From Kaistella jeonii (GTDB lineage: Bacteria > Bacteroidota > Bacteroidia > Flavobacteriales > Weeksellaceae), in contig NZ_JSYL01000001.1 of assembly GCF_000812865.1 (NCBI RefSeq), positions 372,001-436,000 on the forward strand: a stretch of 64,000 nucleotides of DNA, in the 5' to 3' direction. The position numbers and the translations under genes were made by a program. Of the stretch, positions 9,620 to 18,112 are shown piece after piece; position 1 is the first letter of the stretch; each line of letters begins with the position of its first letter. Below the pieces are notes generated by a model that was not told the DNA's origin, ran no database searches, and saw only the letters and a program-made list of their open reading frames with translations.

Positions 9620-11068
9620 CTATGTTTCAGGAATTTCATTCAAATTTATTATTATCGTGAATGCACTTCCCATCACACTGCTTTCTTTTTTAACTTTCGC
9701 ATTCATAAATCGAATTCTGGAATCGATATTGCTTAAACCAATCCCTTTTGACAATGAATTGATCGGAAATCCTCTGCCGTTATCATTCACAGAAACTTCT
9801 ATGAGCGGATGATCATACCTAATTTTGACATCAGCAACTTTCGCTTCAGAATGCTTAACCACATTGTTGACCAATTCTTGAATTATTCTATAAATATGCG
9901 TTTTAATAGTTTCGCTGAGCAGAATTTCTTTCTCTGAGAAGGTAAGATTGATTTTAATTTTATAGAGTTCTGCAACTTTTTTACAAAAATTTTCAACTGC
10001 TCCAAAAAGTCCATAGTTCGTAATTGATGAATTGGACAGATTGTGCGAAATTTCTCTGATCTGTTGACAGGATTTATCAATAATTTTAGATAAATTATTC
10101 AGAACATTTTCATTATTTGGATTATTATTTTCGTTCTCCAAATAAGCTAAATTTAATTTGATGGCAGATAAATCTCCAGCAATACCGTCATGAAGTTCTT
10201 CGGCAATTCTTTTTCTTTCTTTTTCCTCACCTTCCAGTAAACCTCGAAGTTTGCTAATTTGTTGCTGATGTTTGTGACGAATGACAAGATTGTAAACTCG
10301 ATTTTTTTCGTCATTCATCAATTTTATTTTGTAGGCCAAACCAAGGCTGAAAAAGATAGTTTCTACAACGATTCCAACATAAAAAAATGCAATGGGATTG
10401 GTCATATTTAAAGAGGGAATAAAACTACCTGCAAAAGCGATGAGCGCAAAAATTACAAATACGCAAACTCCAAACAGAAAAAAATATTTATGACTTCCCG
10501 AATTTCTAATTGCTTTCAAAACACTCACTACAAAAATTGTCAGCATTATTGGCAAATAAATAAAGGTATACAGGGAGACATACAGATCTTCATTTTTCAT
10601 GAAAAAAGTAAGTATCGCTAAAAACAGAAATAAAACTGCTACAAATTTTAAGATCCATCGAACCCTATTGAAATATTTTTTAGTCCTCTTATCCAGATCC
10701 AAAAAATAAAGTGCAAAAATGGAATAGAAATTATAAAAAATAACCTGCAAGTAAAAACTCGAGATATGCGTAAAAACAGTTGCATTTTCCTTCCCCATAA
10801 AATAAGCAACTCCACCTTCAAACCAATTGTAATAATCATCATTTCGACTTAACAGATACATGAGCAAGCAAATATTATAAAGTGCATAATATTTAAAACT
10901 TTTCTCCTGGATGTATACAAAAATAACTCCACTAACAATAATGAAAAGGAGTTGAAAAGAAATAGCCATGTTCCAAACGAACAAATCCATCAATGAAAAT
11001 TTATAATTATTTTTCTCATTACAAGTAAAATTAGACAATTTTATTAGCAATTCATCAATTATTTGCAA
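9620..11068 (-). CDS. Membrane sensor histidine kinase, NarL/HisKA_3 type
   Basis: 482 aa from a TTG; the first ATG in frame is at 10990 (MDLFVWNM), so the start is uncertain. The N-terminal half has about seven hydrophobic helices resembling a 7TM sensor module, then a coiled linker. The phospho-acceptor is in ERKRIAEELHDGIAGDLSAIK (His near residue 292), characteristic of HisKA_3 kinases, followed by the HATPase N-box ELVNNVVKHSEA and the G-box NDNGRGFP. Such kinases pair with LuxR-type response regulators, but none is adjacent, so it is an orphan here. The signal it senses is unknown. Confidence 0.87.
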   Translation of the reverse strand: MQIIDELLIKLSNFTCNEKNNYKFSLMDLFVWNMAISFQLLFIIVSGVIFVYIQEKSFKYYALYNICLLMYLLSRNDDYYNWFEGGVAYFMGKENATVFTHISSFYLQVIFYNFYSIFALYFLDLDKRTKKYFNRVRWILKFVAVLFLFLAILTFFMKNEDLYVSLYTFIYLPIMLTIFVVSVLKAIRNSGSHKYFFLFGVCVFVIFALIAFAGSFIPSLNMTNPIAFFYVGIVVETIFFSLGLAYKIKLMNDEKNRVYNLVIRHKHQQQISKLRGLLEGEEKERKRIAEELHDGIAGDLSAIKLNLAYLENENNNPNNENVLNNLSKIIDKSCQQIREISHNLSNSSITNYGLFGAVENFCKKVAELYKIKINLTFSEKEILLSETIKTHIYRIIQELVNNVVKHSEAKVADVKIRYDHPLIEVSVNDNGRGFPINSLSKGIGLSNIDSRIRFMNAKVKKESSVMGSAFTIIINLNEIPET

Positions 11069-11092
11069 ATATCATTTTAGTTCTCTTTATAA

Positions 11093-11124
11093 CGCAAAAA
11101 AAAACGCCAGATTTCTCTGACGTT
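11093..11124 (-). terminator. Terminator of etfBA
   Basis: Minus strand AACGTCAGA-GAAA-TCTGGCGTT followed by eight or nine T residues, placed 22 bases after the etfA stop. Confidence 0.9.
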
Positions 11125-11146
11125 TACTTCCTATCTTGAAAAAGTA

Positions 11147-12094
11147 TTAACCTTTCAGAGCCCTAATTTTCTCTGTTAATGCAGGAATAATCTGGAAAGC
11201 ATCTCCTACTACTCCATAATCTGCAGATTTGAAGAATGGTGCTTCTGGATCACTGTTGATAACAACAATAGTTTTAGAAGAATTCACTCCCGCCAAATGC
11301 TGAATTGCGCCGGAAATCCCGACTGCAACGTAAAGATTGGGTGAAATTGCTTTTCCTGTTTGTCCAACGTGTTCGGAGTGAGGTCTCCAACCAATATCTG
11401 AAACTGGTTTCGAACAAGCAGTTGCTGCTCCCAAAAGATTCGCTAAATCTTCGATCATTCCCCAGTTTTCCGGACCTTTCATTCCACGTCCTGCGGAAAC
11501 CACAATTTCTGCTTCTTTCAAATCTAATTTACCAGAACTTTGTTCGTGAGAAATTACTTTGGTATCTTCATTTGTAACAGACAATTCTTTTACTTCTTCA
11601 GAACCTGAAGTAGCATTTTCTTTTACGCCATAAGCATTTTGAGAAACCGTAACAATTACTCCTTCTGCATCTGCTTTTGCGTGCATAAAACCTTTTCCGG
11701 AGAATGCTCTTCTTTTAACTTGAAATGGGGAAAGACTTTCTGGTACTTCGATCACATTGGTAATCAATGAAAAACCGTTCATTATGGCCAACATTGGTGC
11801 AATAGAAGAAGCATCTGTAGTGTGAGGAAATACAATTTTATTTCCACTTACTACTTCGTTCACCGCTTTAGCATACGATTTTGCGCTAAAATTTTTCAAA
11901 CCTTCATCTTTAATATTGATGACGTTTGTTGCTCCATATTTATAAAGTAAATCTGAAGAATCGGTCGGATTTACCGTGATCGCAGTCACCGTTTCACCAG
12001 CTTGATCTGCAATTGCTTTTGCATAAGAAACCGCTTCGAAGGCCGCTTTTTTGTAAATTCCGTTTATATTTTCTGCATATACGAATATTGCCAT
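11147..12094 (-). CDS. etfA: Electron transfer flavoprotein alpha subunit
   Basis: 315 aa. The C-terminal FAD domain is clear: VSAGRGMKGPENWGMIEDLA (about residues 197-216), then PVSDIGWRPHSEHVGQTGK and LYVAVGISGAIQHLAGVNSS with the final INSDPEAPFFKSADYGVVGD. With EtfB it forms the soluble heterodimer that takes electrons from acyl-CoA dehydrogenases and passes them to the quinone pool. It follows etfB by 31 bp and ends in a strong terminator. The operon carries an upstream palindrome identical to one in front of the beta-oxidation operon at 25 kb, linking it to the acyl-CoA dehydrogenase at 30 kb. Confidence 0.95.
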   Translation of the reverse strand: MAIFVYAENINGIYKKAAFEAVSYAKAIADQAGETVTAITVNPTDSSDLLYKYGATNVINIKDEGLKNFSAKSYAKAVNEVVSGNKIVFPHTTDASSIAPMLAIMNGFSLITNVIEVPESLSPFQVKRRAFSGKGFMHAKADAEGVIVTVSQNAYGVKENATSGSEEVKELSVTNEDTKVISHEQSSGKLDLKEAEIVVSAGRGMKGPENWGMIEDLANLLGAATACSKPVSDIGWRPHSEHVGQTGKAISPNLYVAVGISGAIQHLAGVNSSKTIVVINSDPEAPFFKSADYGVVGDAFQIIPALTEKIRALKG

Positions 12095-12125
12095 TTTCTT
12101 TGAATTTTAAATGTTAAATTTTAAC

Positions 12126-12872
12126 TTAAATCACTTTTGCTTCCTCGTGAAGTAATCTCACCAATTCGTCAAGATTATCTGCTGAAACCATTTTCACCGC
12201 TGCTCTTTGTGGAACTGAATCATAAGAAACACCTTCTACTTTTACTTCAGAAGAAGCAGGCTCTACAACAACCAAAGGTTTGGATCTTGCAGACATAATT
12301 CCTCTCATGTTTGGGATGATGAGATCTTTTTCATCAACCATTCCTTTTTGTCCAGCAATTACGGCGGGAAGTTTTACAGAAATAGTTTCTTTTCCACCTT
12401 CAATTTCACGAATAGCCGTTGCTTCTGCACCGTTGACGTCTAAACCAACACATGCATTTACAAAAGGCTGATTTAATAACTGCGCAACCATTCCCGGAAC
12501 TGCACCACCATTATAATCAATAGATTCTCTACCACAAAGAATTAAATCATACGAACCATTTTGAGCAACATTTGCAATTTCTTTAGCAACGGAAAAACTA
12601 TCTTTTGGTTCTACATTAACTCTTATGGCGTCATTTGCACCGATTGCTAATGACTTTCTGATCACAGGTTCAGTTGTAGCATCACCAACATTTATTACAG
12701 TTACTGTTGCTCCCTGAGATTCCTGCAATTTAATCGCTTTCGTTAAAGCAAATTCATCCCACGGATTAATTACCCACTGAATTCCGGTTTTGTCGAAAGC
12801 CGATTTGTCTGCAGTAAAATTAATTTTTGAAGTAGTATCTGGAACACTACTTATACATACTAATATTTTCAT
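12126..12872 (-). CDS. etfB: Electron transfer flavoprotein beta subunit
   Basis: 248 aa, the normal length. It begins KILVCISSVPDTTSKI and carries WVINPWDEFALTKAI, then LILCGRESIDYNGGAVPGMVAQLL, the ETF-beta signature that contacts AMP. The AMP-binding beta subunit pairs with EtfA. The 151 bp upstream region (12873-13023) has the ATGCATGCAT palindrome and an overlapping perfect inverted repeat, about 90-130 bp before the start codon, so transcription of etfBA is probably regulated. The SDR gene lies upstream on the same strand and may or may not read through. Confidence 0.95.
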   Translation of the reverse strand: MKILVCISSVPDTTSKINFTADKSAFDKTGIQWVINPWDEFALTKAIKLQESQGATVTVINVGDATTEPVIRKSLAIGANDAIRVNVEPKDSFSVAKEIANVAQNGSYDLILCGRESIDYNGGAVPGMVAQLLNQPFVNACVGLDVNGAEATAIREIEGGKETISVKLPAVIAGQKGMVDEKDLIIPNMRGIMSARSKPLVVVEPASSEVKVEGVSYDSVPQRAAVKMVSADNLDELVRLLHEEAKVI

Positions 12873-12962
12873 TTGTCAAAGTTTAATTATTTTTTTAGTA
12901 AAATTGAAACTTTAGATTTCAAGTTTACTATGTTTTTTTAATTTCTGTAAATATAAATATAA

Positions 12963-12982
12963 ATACTATGCATGCATAATAT
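12963..12982. promoter_or_regulatory. Palindromic operator, copy 1 (etfBA)
   Basis: The 20-mer ATACTATGCATGCATAATAT is an 18-of-20 palindrome with the perfect core TATGCATGCATA. The same 20-mer occurs at 25265-25284 and a perfect version at 25181-25200, both in front of the MarR/beta-oxidation operon. Probable binding site of that MarR-type regulator (inference). Confidence 0.75.
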
Positions 12983-13001
12983 ATTTTCAGGAAAATATAT
13001 T
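12978..13001. promoter_or_regulatory. Perfect 11-bp inverted repeat overlapping operator copy 1
   Basis: AATATATTTTC and GAAAATATATT are exact reverse complements separated by AG. There is no T-run, so it is not a typical terminator for the SDR gene that ends at 13024; it looks more like a second protein-binding site. Confidence 0.5.
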
Positions 13002-13023
13002 AACCGCATAATAATTATGGAGA

Positions 13024-13731
13024 CTAATTATTTGGTTTTGAGGGTCTAATCTCAATTTTTGACGGCAAAGAGCGAGGATTCATTTTGAAGATATCTAAAA
13101 CAAGATTTCCTAAATCCTCTGGCTGAATTTTCCAGGCATCTTTTTCAGAAGGTTCATTTCCATTAAAATGAGTAGAAACGGAACCCGGCATTATGGTAGA
13201 AACTTTAATATTGTATTTCCGTAAGTCAACCATTGCAGCTTGTGTAAAACCGACTGCACCAAATTTGGAAGCATTGTAACCGGACCCTTTTTCGAAAAAA
13301 TTAGTTCCTGCTAAACTAGAAATACTGATAAAATAACCTTCAGATTTTTTTAATTCTTCAACAGAAGCTTTCAAAGTATAGAATAGACCCGAAAGATTGG
13401 TTTCAATCATATCGTTCCAATCATCAACCGAAAGTTCATCAACCGGCTTGAAAACTCCTAAACCTGCATTCGCAATCACATAATCTAATTGACCAAAGTG
13501 CTTTTTTATTTCTGAAACTGCTTTTTCTTCATCCTGAAAATTCCTCACATTGGAAACGATTCCTAAAACTTTCGAAGGATCAGATGAAAGTTGCGAGACT
13601 GCATGATCTACATCTTCTTTTTTTCTGCCACTGATTGCTACTCTAATTCCCTGCTCGGATAAGATTTTTGCAATTCCAAAACCGATACCTTTTGTACCTC
13701 CCGTTATATAAGCAACTTTTCCTGTAAACAT
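13024..13731 (-). CDS. Short-chain dehydrogenase/reductase
   Basis: 235 aa classical SDR. The NAD(P)-binding motif TGGTKGIG is at about residues 10-17, the NAG motif in VIANAGLGV near residue 89, the catalytic Ser in SISSLAG near 137 and the YxxxK pair in YNASKFG near 152-156. The Arg in SGRKK after beta-strand 2 favours NADPH. It resembles FabG-like 3-oxoacyl reductases, but substrate cannot be assigned. It is immediately upstream of etfBA on the same strand. Confidence 0.88.
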   Translation of the reverse strand: MFTGKVAYITGGTKGIGFGIAKILSEQGIRVAISGRKKEDVDHAVSQLSSDPSKVLGIVSNVRNFQDEEKAVSEIKKHFGQLDYVIANAGLGVFKPVDELSVDDWNDMIETNLSGLFYTLKASVEELKKSEGYFISISSLAGTNFFEKGSGYNASKFGAVGFTQAAMVDLRKYNIKVSTIMPGSVSTHFNGNEPSEKDAWKIQPEDLGNLVLDIFKMNPRSLPSKIEIRPSKPNN

Positions 13732-13850
13732 ATTCTTTTATTTTAATCCTTAAAGATAAAAAAAGTATATTAATTATTTAAACCTCCCCGATTTTAATTG
13801 AAAGATACCATGATTATCAAAATCTATATTTCAAAAATGAGTAATACACC

Positions 13851-13880
13851 AAAAAAAAAGCACCTTCAGAAGGTACTTTT
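13851..13880 (-). terminator. Terminator of T9SS cargo gene
   Basis: Minus strand AGTACCTTC-T-GAAGGTGCT followed by a run of nine T residues, 20 bases after the stop codon. Confidence 0.88.
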
Positions 13881-13899
13881 ATTTATTTAAAATAATTTT

Positions 13900-14745
13900 T
13901 TAGTTTTTAAGTACTTTTTGAATGTAAACATTCCCGTCGCTACCTTTTACTTTAAGAATGTAAGTTCCTTTTGCGAAACCAGCTACATTAACACCTTGTG
14001 TTGCTTTAGAGTTTACAGTAATAACTTTTTTACCAGTCATATCAAAAAGTTCGATAGATTCAACTTTTAAGTTATTAGCCAATTTAAAGTTTAAAACATC
14101 TTTTACAGGATTAGGATAAACTTGAAGATTTTTAGAGTTAATAATCTCAGTAACACCCAAGTTATTTACTCCTGTAATAGTCATCACCCAATGTGCGTTC
14201 GGAAAGCCAATAGAAGTTGTTGTAACTGGATTAGGAATACTGCATGTAACGGATTTTACGTAAGAAGGTTTAGTCTCTGCACTTGCATTAGTCCCTAAAT
14301 AAAAACCTACTACAGAACCACCATCATGAGCAACTTCTAAAACAATTTTTGAACCAGCAGGTACTACTTGTGTTAAATTTGTTCCAGTACTTACCAATTT
14401 TAAAGCGTCAGCTGGAGTGACAGGAACATCTACTGATTTTAAAAGTGTTTTAGTCCCTCCAGGATAAGTTCCTACTAAACTATAAAGATTAACAGTTGCA
14501 TTCAAAGGTTCACTTGCCGTTTCTACACCAAATTGTATATTGGTTATTTTATAATCATAGGTTATCGCATAATCTGCCAAAGTAAAAGCTCTGGAATAAA
14601 AATTATCTGCGGTAAGACCACCTGCACCACATGCTACTGAATTTAATGCAGTAACAGTGACTGCATCTGTATTTTGCGTAATAACCTGTGCGCTAACATT
14701 TGCAGCAAAAACTGCCATTGCTAAAAGAGTAAATGTTTTTTTCAT
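13900..14745 (-). CDS. Secreted protein with type IX secretion (T9SS) C-terminal sorting domain
   Basis: 281 aa. Residues 1-19 are a Sec signal peptide ending SAQ. The middle (about 20-195) is a Thr/Ser/Val-rich beta-sandwich-like region of unknown function. The last 80 residues are a type A T9SS sorting domain: LQVYPNPVKDVLNF, then IELFDMTGKKVI, GVNVAGFAKGTYILKVKGSDGNVYIQKVLKN. The protein should cross the outer membrane through the Por/Gld machinery and be attached or released at the surface. A promoter element lies 21 bp upstream. A decayed sorting-domain fragment of a second cargo gene follows at 14.84-14.99 kb. Confidence 0.92.
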   Translation of the reverse strand: MKKTFTLLAMAVFAANVSAQVITQNTDAVTVTALNSVACGAGGLTADNFYSRAFTLADYAITYDYKITNIQFGVETASEPLNATVNLYSLVGTYPGGTKTLLKSVDVPVTPADALKLVSTGTNLTQVVPAGSKIVLEVAHDGGSVVGFYLGTNASAETKPSYVKSVTCSIPNPVTTTSIGFPNAHWVMTITGVNNLGVTEIINSKNLQVYPNPVKDVLNFKLANNLKVESIELFDMTGKKVITVNSKATQGVNVAGFAKGTYILKVKGSDGNVYIQKVLKN

Positions 14746-14766
14746 AAAATTTTATTTAATTAGAAA

Positions 14767-14774
14767 CAAATATA
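14767..14774 (-). promoter_or_regulatory. TAnnTTTG promoter element of T9SS cargo gene
   Basis: Minus-strand TATATTTG, 21 bases before the ATG at 14745. Confidence 0.65.
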
Positions 14775-14790
14775 AAAAAAATTTTATTAT

Positions 14791-14822
14791 AAAAAAACAC
14801 CCCAAATAGAGGCGCCTTTTAA
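14791..14822 (-). terminator. Terminator with G-U wobble pairs
   Basis: Minus strand AAAAGGCGCCTC-TATTT-GGGGTGTTTTTTT folds with CGCCUC pairing to GGGGUG and AAAA to the U-run. It terminates the decayed T9SS gene just upstream. Confidence 0.6.
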
Positions 14823-14842
14823 AATTAATTTCTGAAATAAAA

Positions 14843-14992
14843 CTATTTCTTGATGAATTTTTGAGATTGAATACCATTTTCAGTATTCACATTAATGATA
14901 TAGTCTCCAAACGGGAGATTTCTTACATCTACTTGATTGTTTTTAACTTTGTTATCAAATTAAATTTTACGTGAAATATCAACAATTCGCAT
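14843..14992 (-). pseudogene. Remnant of a T9SS cargo gene (sorting domain only)
   Basis: The minus strand reads MRIVDISRKI, a TAA stop at 14962-14960, then FDNKVKNNQVDVRNLPFG and DYIINVNTENGIQSQKFIKK to a final stop at 14845-14843. This is the last two thirds of a type A T9SS sorting domain, with an internal stop and no passenger domain: the terminator of the dipeptidase gene lies only about 10 bases upstream. It is the scar of a deleted secreted protein. Confidence 0.75.
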
Positions 14993-15003
14993 CTTTTTAA
15001 AAA

Positions 15004-15033
15004 TAAAAAAACGCTTCAAAATGAAACGTTTTT
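15004..15033 (-). terminator. Terminator of M20 dipeptidase
   Basis: Minus strand AAACGTTTC-ATTTT-GAAGCGTTT followed by TTTTATTT, 12 bases after the stop codon. Confidence 0.85.
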
Positions 15034-15045
15034 CTAAATAAATAT

Positions 15046-16428
15046 TTATGATTTCGCATAATTCTCGAAGAATAACGGAATACTTTCAATTCCTTTATAG
15101 AAATTATAAAGTCCATAATGCTCATTAGGCGAGTGGATTGAATCTGAATCTAAACCAAACCCCATCAAAACAGATTTTGCTTCTAAAACTTGCTCGAACA
15201 TTGCGGTGATCGGAATACTTCCGCCGCTTCTGTACGGCAAAACTTCTTTTCCGAAAGCAGTTTCCATCGCTCTTTTAGCCGCTCTGAATTCTTTGGTGTC
15301 GCTCGGTAAAACATATGGCATTCCACCGTGATGTGGTGTTACTTTAACTTTTACATTTGCAGGAGCAATCTTTTCAAAATATTTCGTGAACTTTTCTGTT
15401 ATCTCATCCGGAGTTTGGTAAGGAACCAAACGCATGGATATCTTCGCGAAAGCTTTTGACGGAATCACGGTTTTCGCACCTTCACCTGTATAGCCACCCC
15501 AAATTCCGTTGCAATCTAAAGTCGGACGAATTGAAGTTCTTTCCAAAGTCGTATAACCTTTCTCGCCTTCTACTCCATTTAAGCCAATTGATTTTTTGAA
15601 ATGTTCCGGATCGTCTTTTAATTTATTCATATCAGTTCTTTCTTCATCAGAAACGGTTTCTACATTATCATAAAAACCATCAATCGTAATGTGTCCGTTA
15701 TCATCAATTAAATTTGCGATTATTCTCGAAAGCACGTGAATCGGATTTGGAACTGCACCACCATAAAGTCCGGAATGCAGATCTCGGTTTGGTCCTTCAA
15801 CTTCTACCTCTACATAACTTAGTCCTCTTAAGCCTGTGGTCACGGTCGGTTGTTCATTAGAATAAATATGCGTATCTGAAATTAAAATCACATCACATGA
15901 TAATTTTTCTTTATTTTCATTTACAAACTCTTCCAAACTTTTAGAACCCACTTCTTCTTCACCTTCAAAAATACATTTCACATTACAAGGTAAAGTATTT
16001 GTTTTCATCATTGCCTCAAGTGCTTTGATGTGCATGAAAAACTGTCCTTTATCATCTGCTGAACCTCTGGCGAAAATTGCGCCTTCAGGATGAATTTCTG
16101 TTTTTTCAATATACGGTTCAAAAGGTGGTTTTGTCCATAACTCTAAAGGATCTGGTGGTTGCACATCGTAATGTCCGTAAACCAAAACGGTTGGTAAATT
16201 TTTATCGATTAATTTTTCACCGTAAACAATTGGATATCCTTTAGTTGCACAAACTTCTACTTCATCTGCACCGGCATCTCTCAAAAATTTTGAAACTTCA
16301 TCAGCACATTTCAACACTTCATCTTTATAAGCAGGATCTGCACTGATAGAAGCGATTTTCAACAATTCAAAAAGTTCATCTACGTAACGCTGTTTATTTT
16401 CTTGAATGTAATCTAAGGTTTCTTTCAT
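15046..16428 (-). CDS. M20-family dipeptidase
   Basis: 460 aa. Metal-binding motifs of the M20/M28 clan are present: VYGHYDVQPPDP (His and first Asp, about residues 85-96), ARGSADDKGQ (about 122-131) with the bridging Asp, and EGEEEVGS (about 155-162) with the catalytic Glu-Glu. The C-terminal GLDSDSIHSPNEH provides the last metal His. The layout matches cytosolic dipeptidases of the CNDP/PepV-like branch, which cleave dipeptides with two Zn2+ or Mn2+. No signal peptide. Transcribed alone, with its own terminator. Confidence 0.9.
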   Translation of the reverse strand: MKETLDYIQENKQRYVDELFELLKIASISADPAYKDEVLKCADEVSKFLRDAGADEVEVCATKGYPIVYGEKLIDKNLPTVLVYGHYDVQPPDPLELWTKPPFEPYIEKTEIHPEGAIFARGSADDKGQFFMHIKALEAMMKTNTLPCNVKCIFEGEEEVGSKSLEEFVNENKEKLSCDVILISDTHIYSNEQPTVTTGLRGLSYVEVEVEGPNRDLHSGLYGGAVPNPIHVLSRIIANLIDDNGHITIDGFYDNVETVSDEERTDMNKLKDDPEHFKKSIGLNGVEGEKGYTTLERTSIRPTLDCNGIWGGYTGEGAKTVIPSKAFAKISMRLVPYQTPDEITEKFTKYFEKIAPANVKVKVTPHHGGMPYVLPSDTKEFRAAKRAMETAFGKEVLPYRSGGSIPITAMFEQVLEAKSVLMGFGLDSDSIHSPNEHYGLYNFYKGIESIPLFFENYAKS

Positions 16429-16469
16429 TTTATTTTAATTAAAATTATTTAACATCGAACTTTGTAAAA

Positions 16470-16501
16470 ATAAAAAAAATGTCTCGCCAAAGCAAGACAT
16501 T
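16470..16501 (-). terminator. Terminator of small lipoprotein gene
   Basis: Minus strand ATGTCTTGC-TTTG-GCGAGACAT followed by TTTTTTTTATTTTT. Confidence 0.88.
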
Positions 16502-16525
16502 CCTAATTATATTTTTTTGAAATAT

Positions 16526-16807
16526 TTATTTTTTTACCGGTGTAGCTGTTGCGGAAGTTGGTGCAGTTACTTTCGCACTGTCCATTTTCAAGGGATCAAC
16601 AGTTTTTGTACTGTCGCTTGTTACCATTCCGATTGTGGGTTTTACCTCTGTTTCTTTTACTGTCATTGGCTTATCGGTCATCACATCATCGCTGTATCTT
16701 GTGGCGCCTTCTTCCATTTTCAGAACACCTTTGTTTCCACCTGCCTGAATTTTCTGACAACTGATCGCTAAACCTGCGATTGCAACAACTAAAATTACTT
16801 TTTTCAT
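16526..16807 (-). CDS. Small putative lipoprotein
   Basis: 93 aa from the ATG at 16807. MKKVILVVAIAGLAISC is a lipoprotein signal ending in a lipobox (AISC, Cys17). The remainder is Thr/Lys/Val-rich, low-complexity and probably disordered, with no domain recognised. The reading frame is open to 16873, but the promoter element at 16852-16859 and the signal peptide both point to the internal start. Function unknown. Confidence 0.7.
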   Translation of the reverse strand: MKKVILVVAIAGLAISCQKIQAGGNKGVLKMEEGATRYSDDVMTDKPMTVKETEVKPTIGMVTSDSTKTVDPLKMDSAKVTAPTSATATPVKK

Positions 16808-16851
16808 ATCTACTTTATGATTATTATGAATTTTTAAAATTTTCACTGCCC

Positions 16852-16859
16852 CAAAAGTA
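16852..16859 (-). promoter_or_regulatory. TAnnTTTG promoter element; decides start of small lipoprotein
   Basis: Minus-strand TACTTTTG, 44 bases before the ATG at 16807 and downstream of the longer open-frame start. Confidence 0.6.
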
Positions 16860-16887
16860 AGAAATATTGGCATTTTTCACAAAGAAA

Positions 16888-18036
16888 TTACTGAGATTTT
16901 AGAATAATCTTTCCTTTTTGAGTTTGAGTGAAAATTAAATAAGAATTTCCACCGTCAGAAATCTTGTATTTTTTCTTAATTTCTTCGGGTGATAACGGAT
17001 GATTTTTTGAAATAATATTATACTTCTCTCCTTTTTTAATTGACTTGGAATCGATGATTTCTATTTGCAAAACTCTTCCAGGAAAATTCTGGATTCGTTC
17101 ACCAGATGTATAAAAATGAGTATTGGGATGAAGTTTATTACACTCAAATCTATTCGAAATCAAATTAAAAGCACCCGATTTTAAAACCGCGTTATTTGGA
17201 ATGTATAAAAACTCTTCTGGTTCAGAAAAATTGGAGACAGCTGTTTTTTCTTCTTTAAATTTATAAGAAAAATTTGCATCTTCACTTTCCAAATTAATGC
17301 AGGAAATCTCTACATCGTCAACTATTTTATTGCTTTCAAGGAAGACCAGCAGTTCTTTCACTTCATTTCTAACCGCAATAATTTGGATTTTTGAAATATT
17401 TTTTAAAACAGAAATCAAATAAGAAATATCAATCAAAGGTGAAAGTTTGATAATAATTTGTAAAGAAATTTCAAAAAGTTGATCCTGAATTTCTAAAAGA
17501 TTAGGAGATAGATCTTCGAGTAAAAACTTTTTATTTTTTTCAGAATCTCTTCTCGCGGGATCCAAATAAATTAAGTCAAAATTCTCTGTATTTTTAGCTA
17601 AGAAATCTTCCAAATTTTCATTGATAAAATTGACTTTTCTTTCCAGAACTCCCCAATTGTGCTTTACAATATCTAATAGTTCTGTATTCTGCTCAACCAA
17701 AGTAATTTCATCAAAATTCTTTGAAAGAAAATAAGCATCAATTCCAAAGCCTGAAGTCAAATCGATAAAACTTTTTCCCAGTAAATTGTCCGCCTTTAAT
17801 TCTGCAGTCGATTGTGAAGAAGACTGCTCCAAATTTAGATTCGGCGGAAAAATAATTCCGTCTTTCAATAAAAAAGGAAATTTTTTCTGCGCCACCTTTT
17901 TACCTTTGATCTGTTGCACAATTTCCTGCATGGAAACTTCGTAAAATGGTGATTTCTTTAATAACAAAGAATGCAAATCTGTTTGTAGATTTGCATTGAT
18001 ATAATTTTGAACTTCTTTATTAAGGATATTTTTCAA
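16888..18036 (-). CDS. Class I SAM-dependent methyltransferase with THUMP-like C-terminal domain
   Basis: 382 aa. The SAM-binding motif I is FIDLTSGFGIDAYFLSK at about residues 90-106, and the acidic end of strand 2 is LVEQN. Motif IV, IYLDPARRD (about 154-162), resembles the DPPY-type motif of nucleic-acid methyltransferases. The C-terminal third matches the THUMP-like domain found in Bacteroidota proteins of this type. Probable RNA methyltransferase; target unknown. Located 76 bp downstream of the mutase subunit gene. Confidence 0.8.
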   Translation of the reverse strand: MKNILNKEVQNYINANLQTDLHSLLLKKSPFYEVSMQEIVQQIKGKKVAQKKFPFLLKDGIIFPPNLNLEQSSSQSTAELKADNLLGKSFIDLTSGFGIDAYFLSKNFDEITLVEQNTELLDIVKHNWGVLERKVNFINENLEDFLAKNTENFDLIYLDPARRDSEKNKKFLLEDLSPNLLEIQDQLFEISLQIIIKLSPLIDISYLISVLKNISKIQIIAVRNEVKELLVFLESNKIVDDVEISCINLESEDANFSYKFKEEKTAVSNFSEPEEFLYIPNNAVLKSGAFNLISNRFECNKLHPNTHFYTSGERIQNFPGRVLQIEIIDSKSIKKGEKYNIISKNHPLSPEEIKKKYKISDGGNSYLIFTQTQKGKIILKSQ

Positions 18037-18112
18037 CGTATCTTTTTAAACTACCAAAATCACAAAAGTTTTTCTGTGAGATTAATTAAATTGCCTGTCA
18101 AAGACGGAAATA

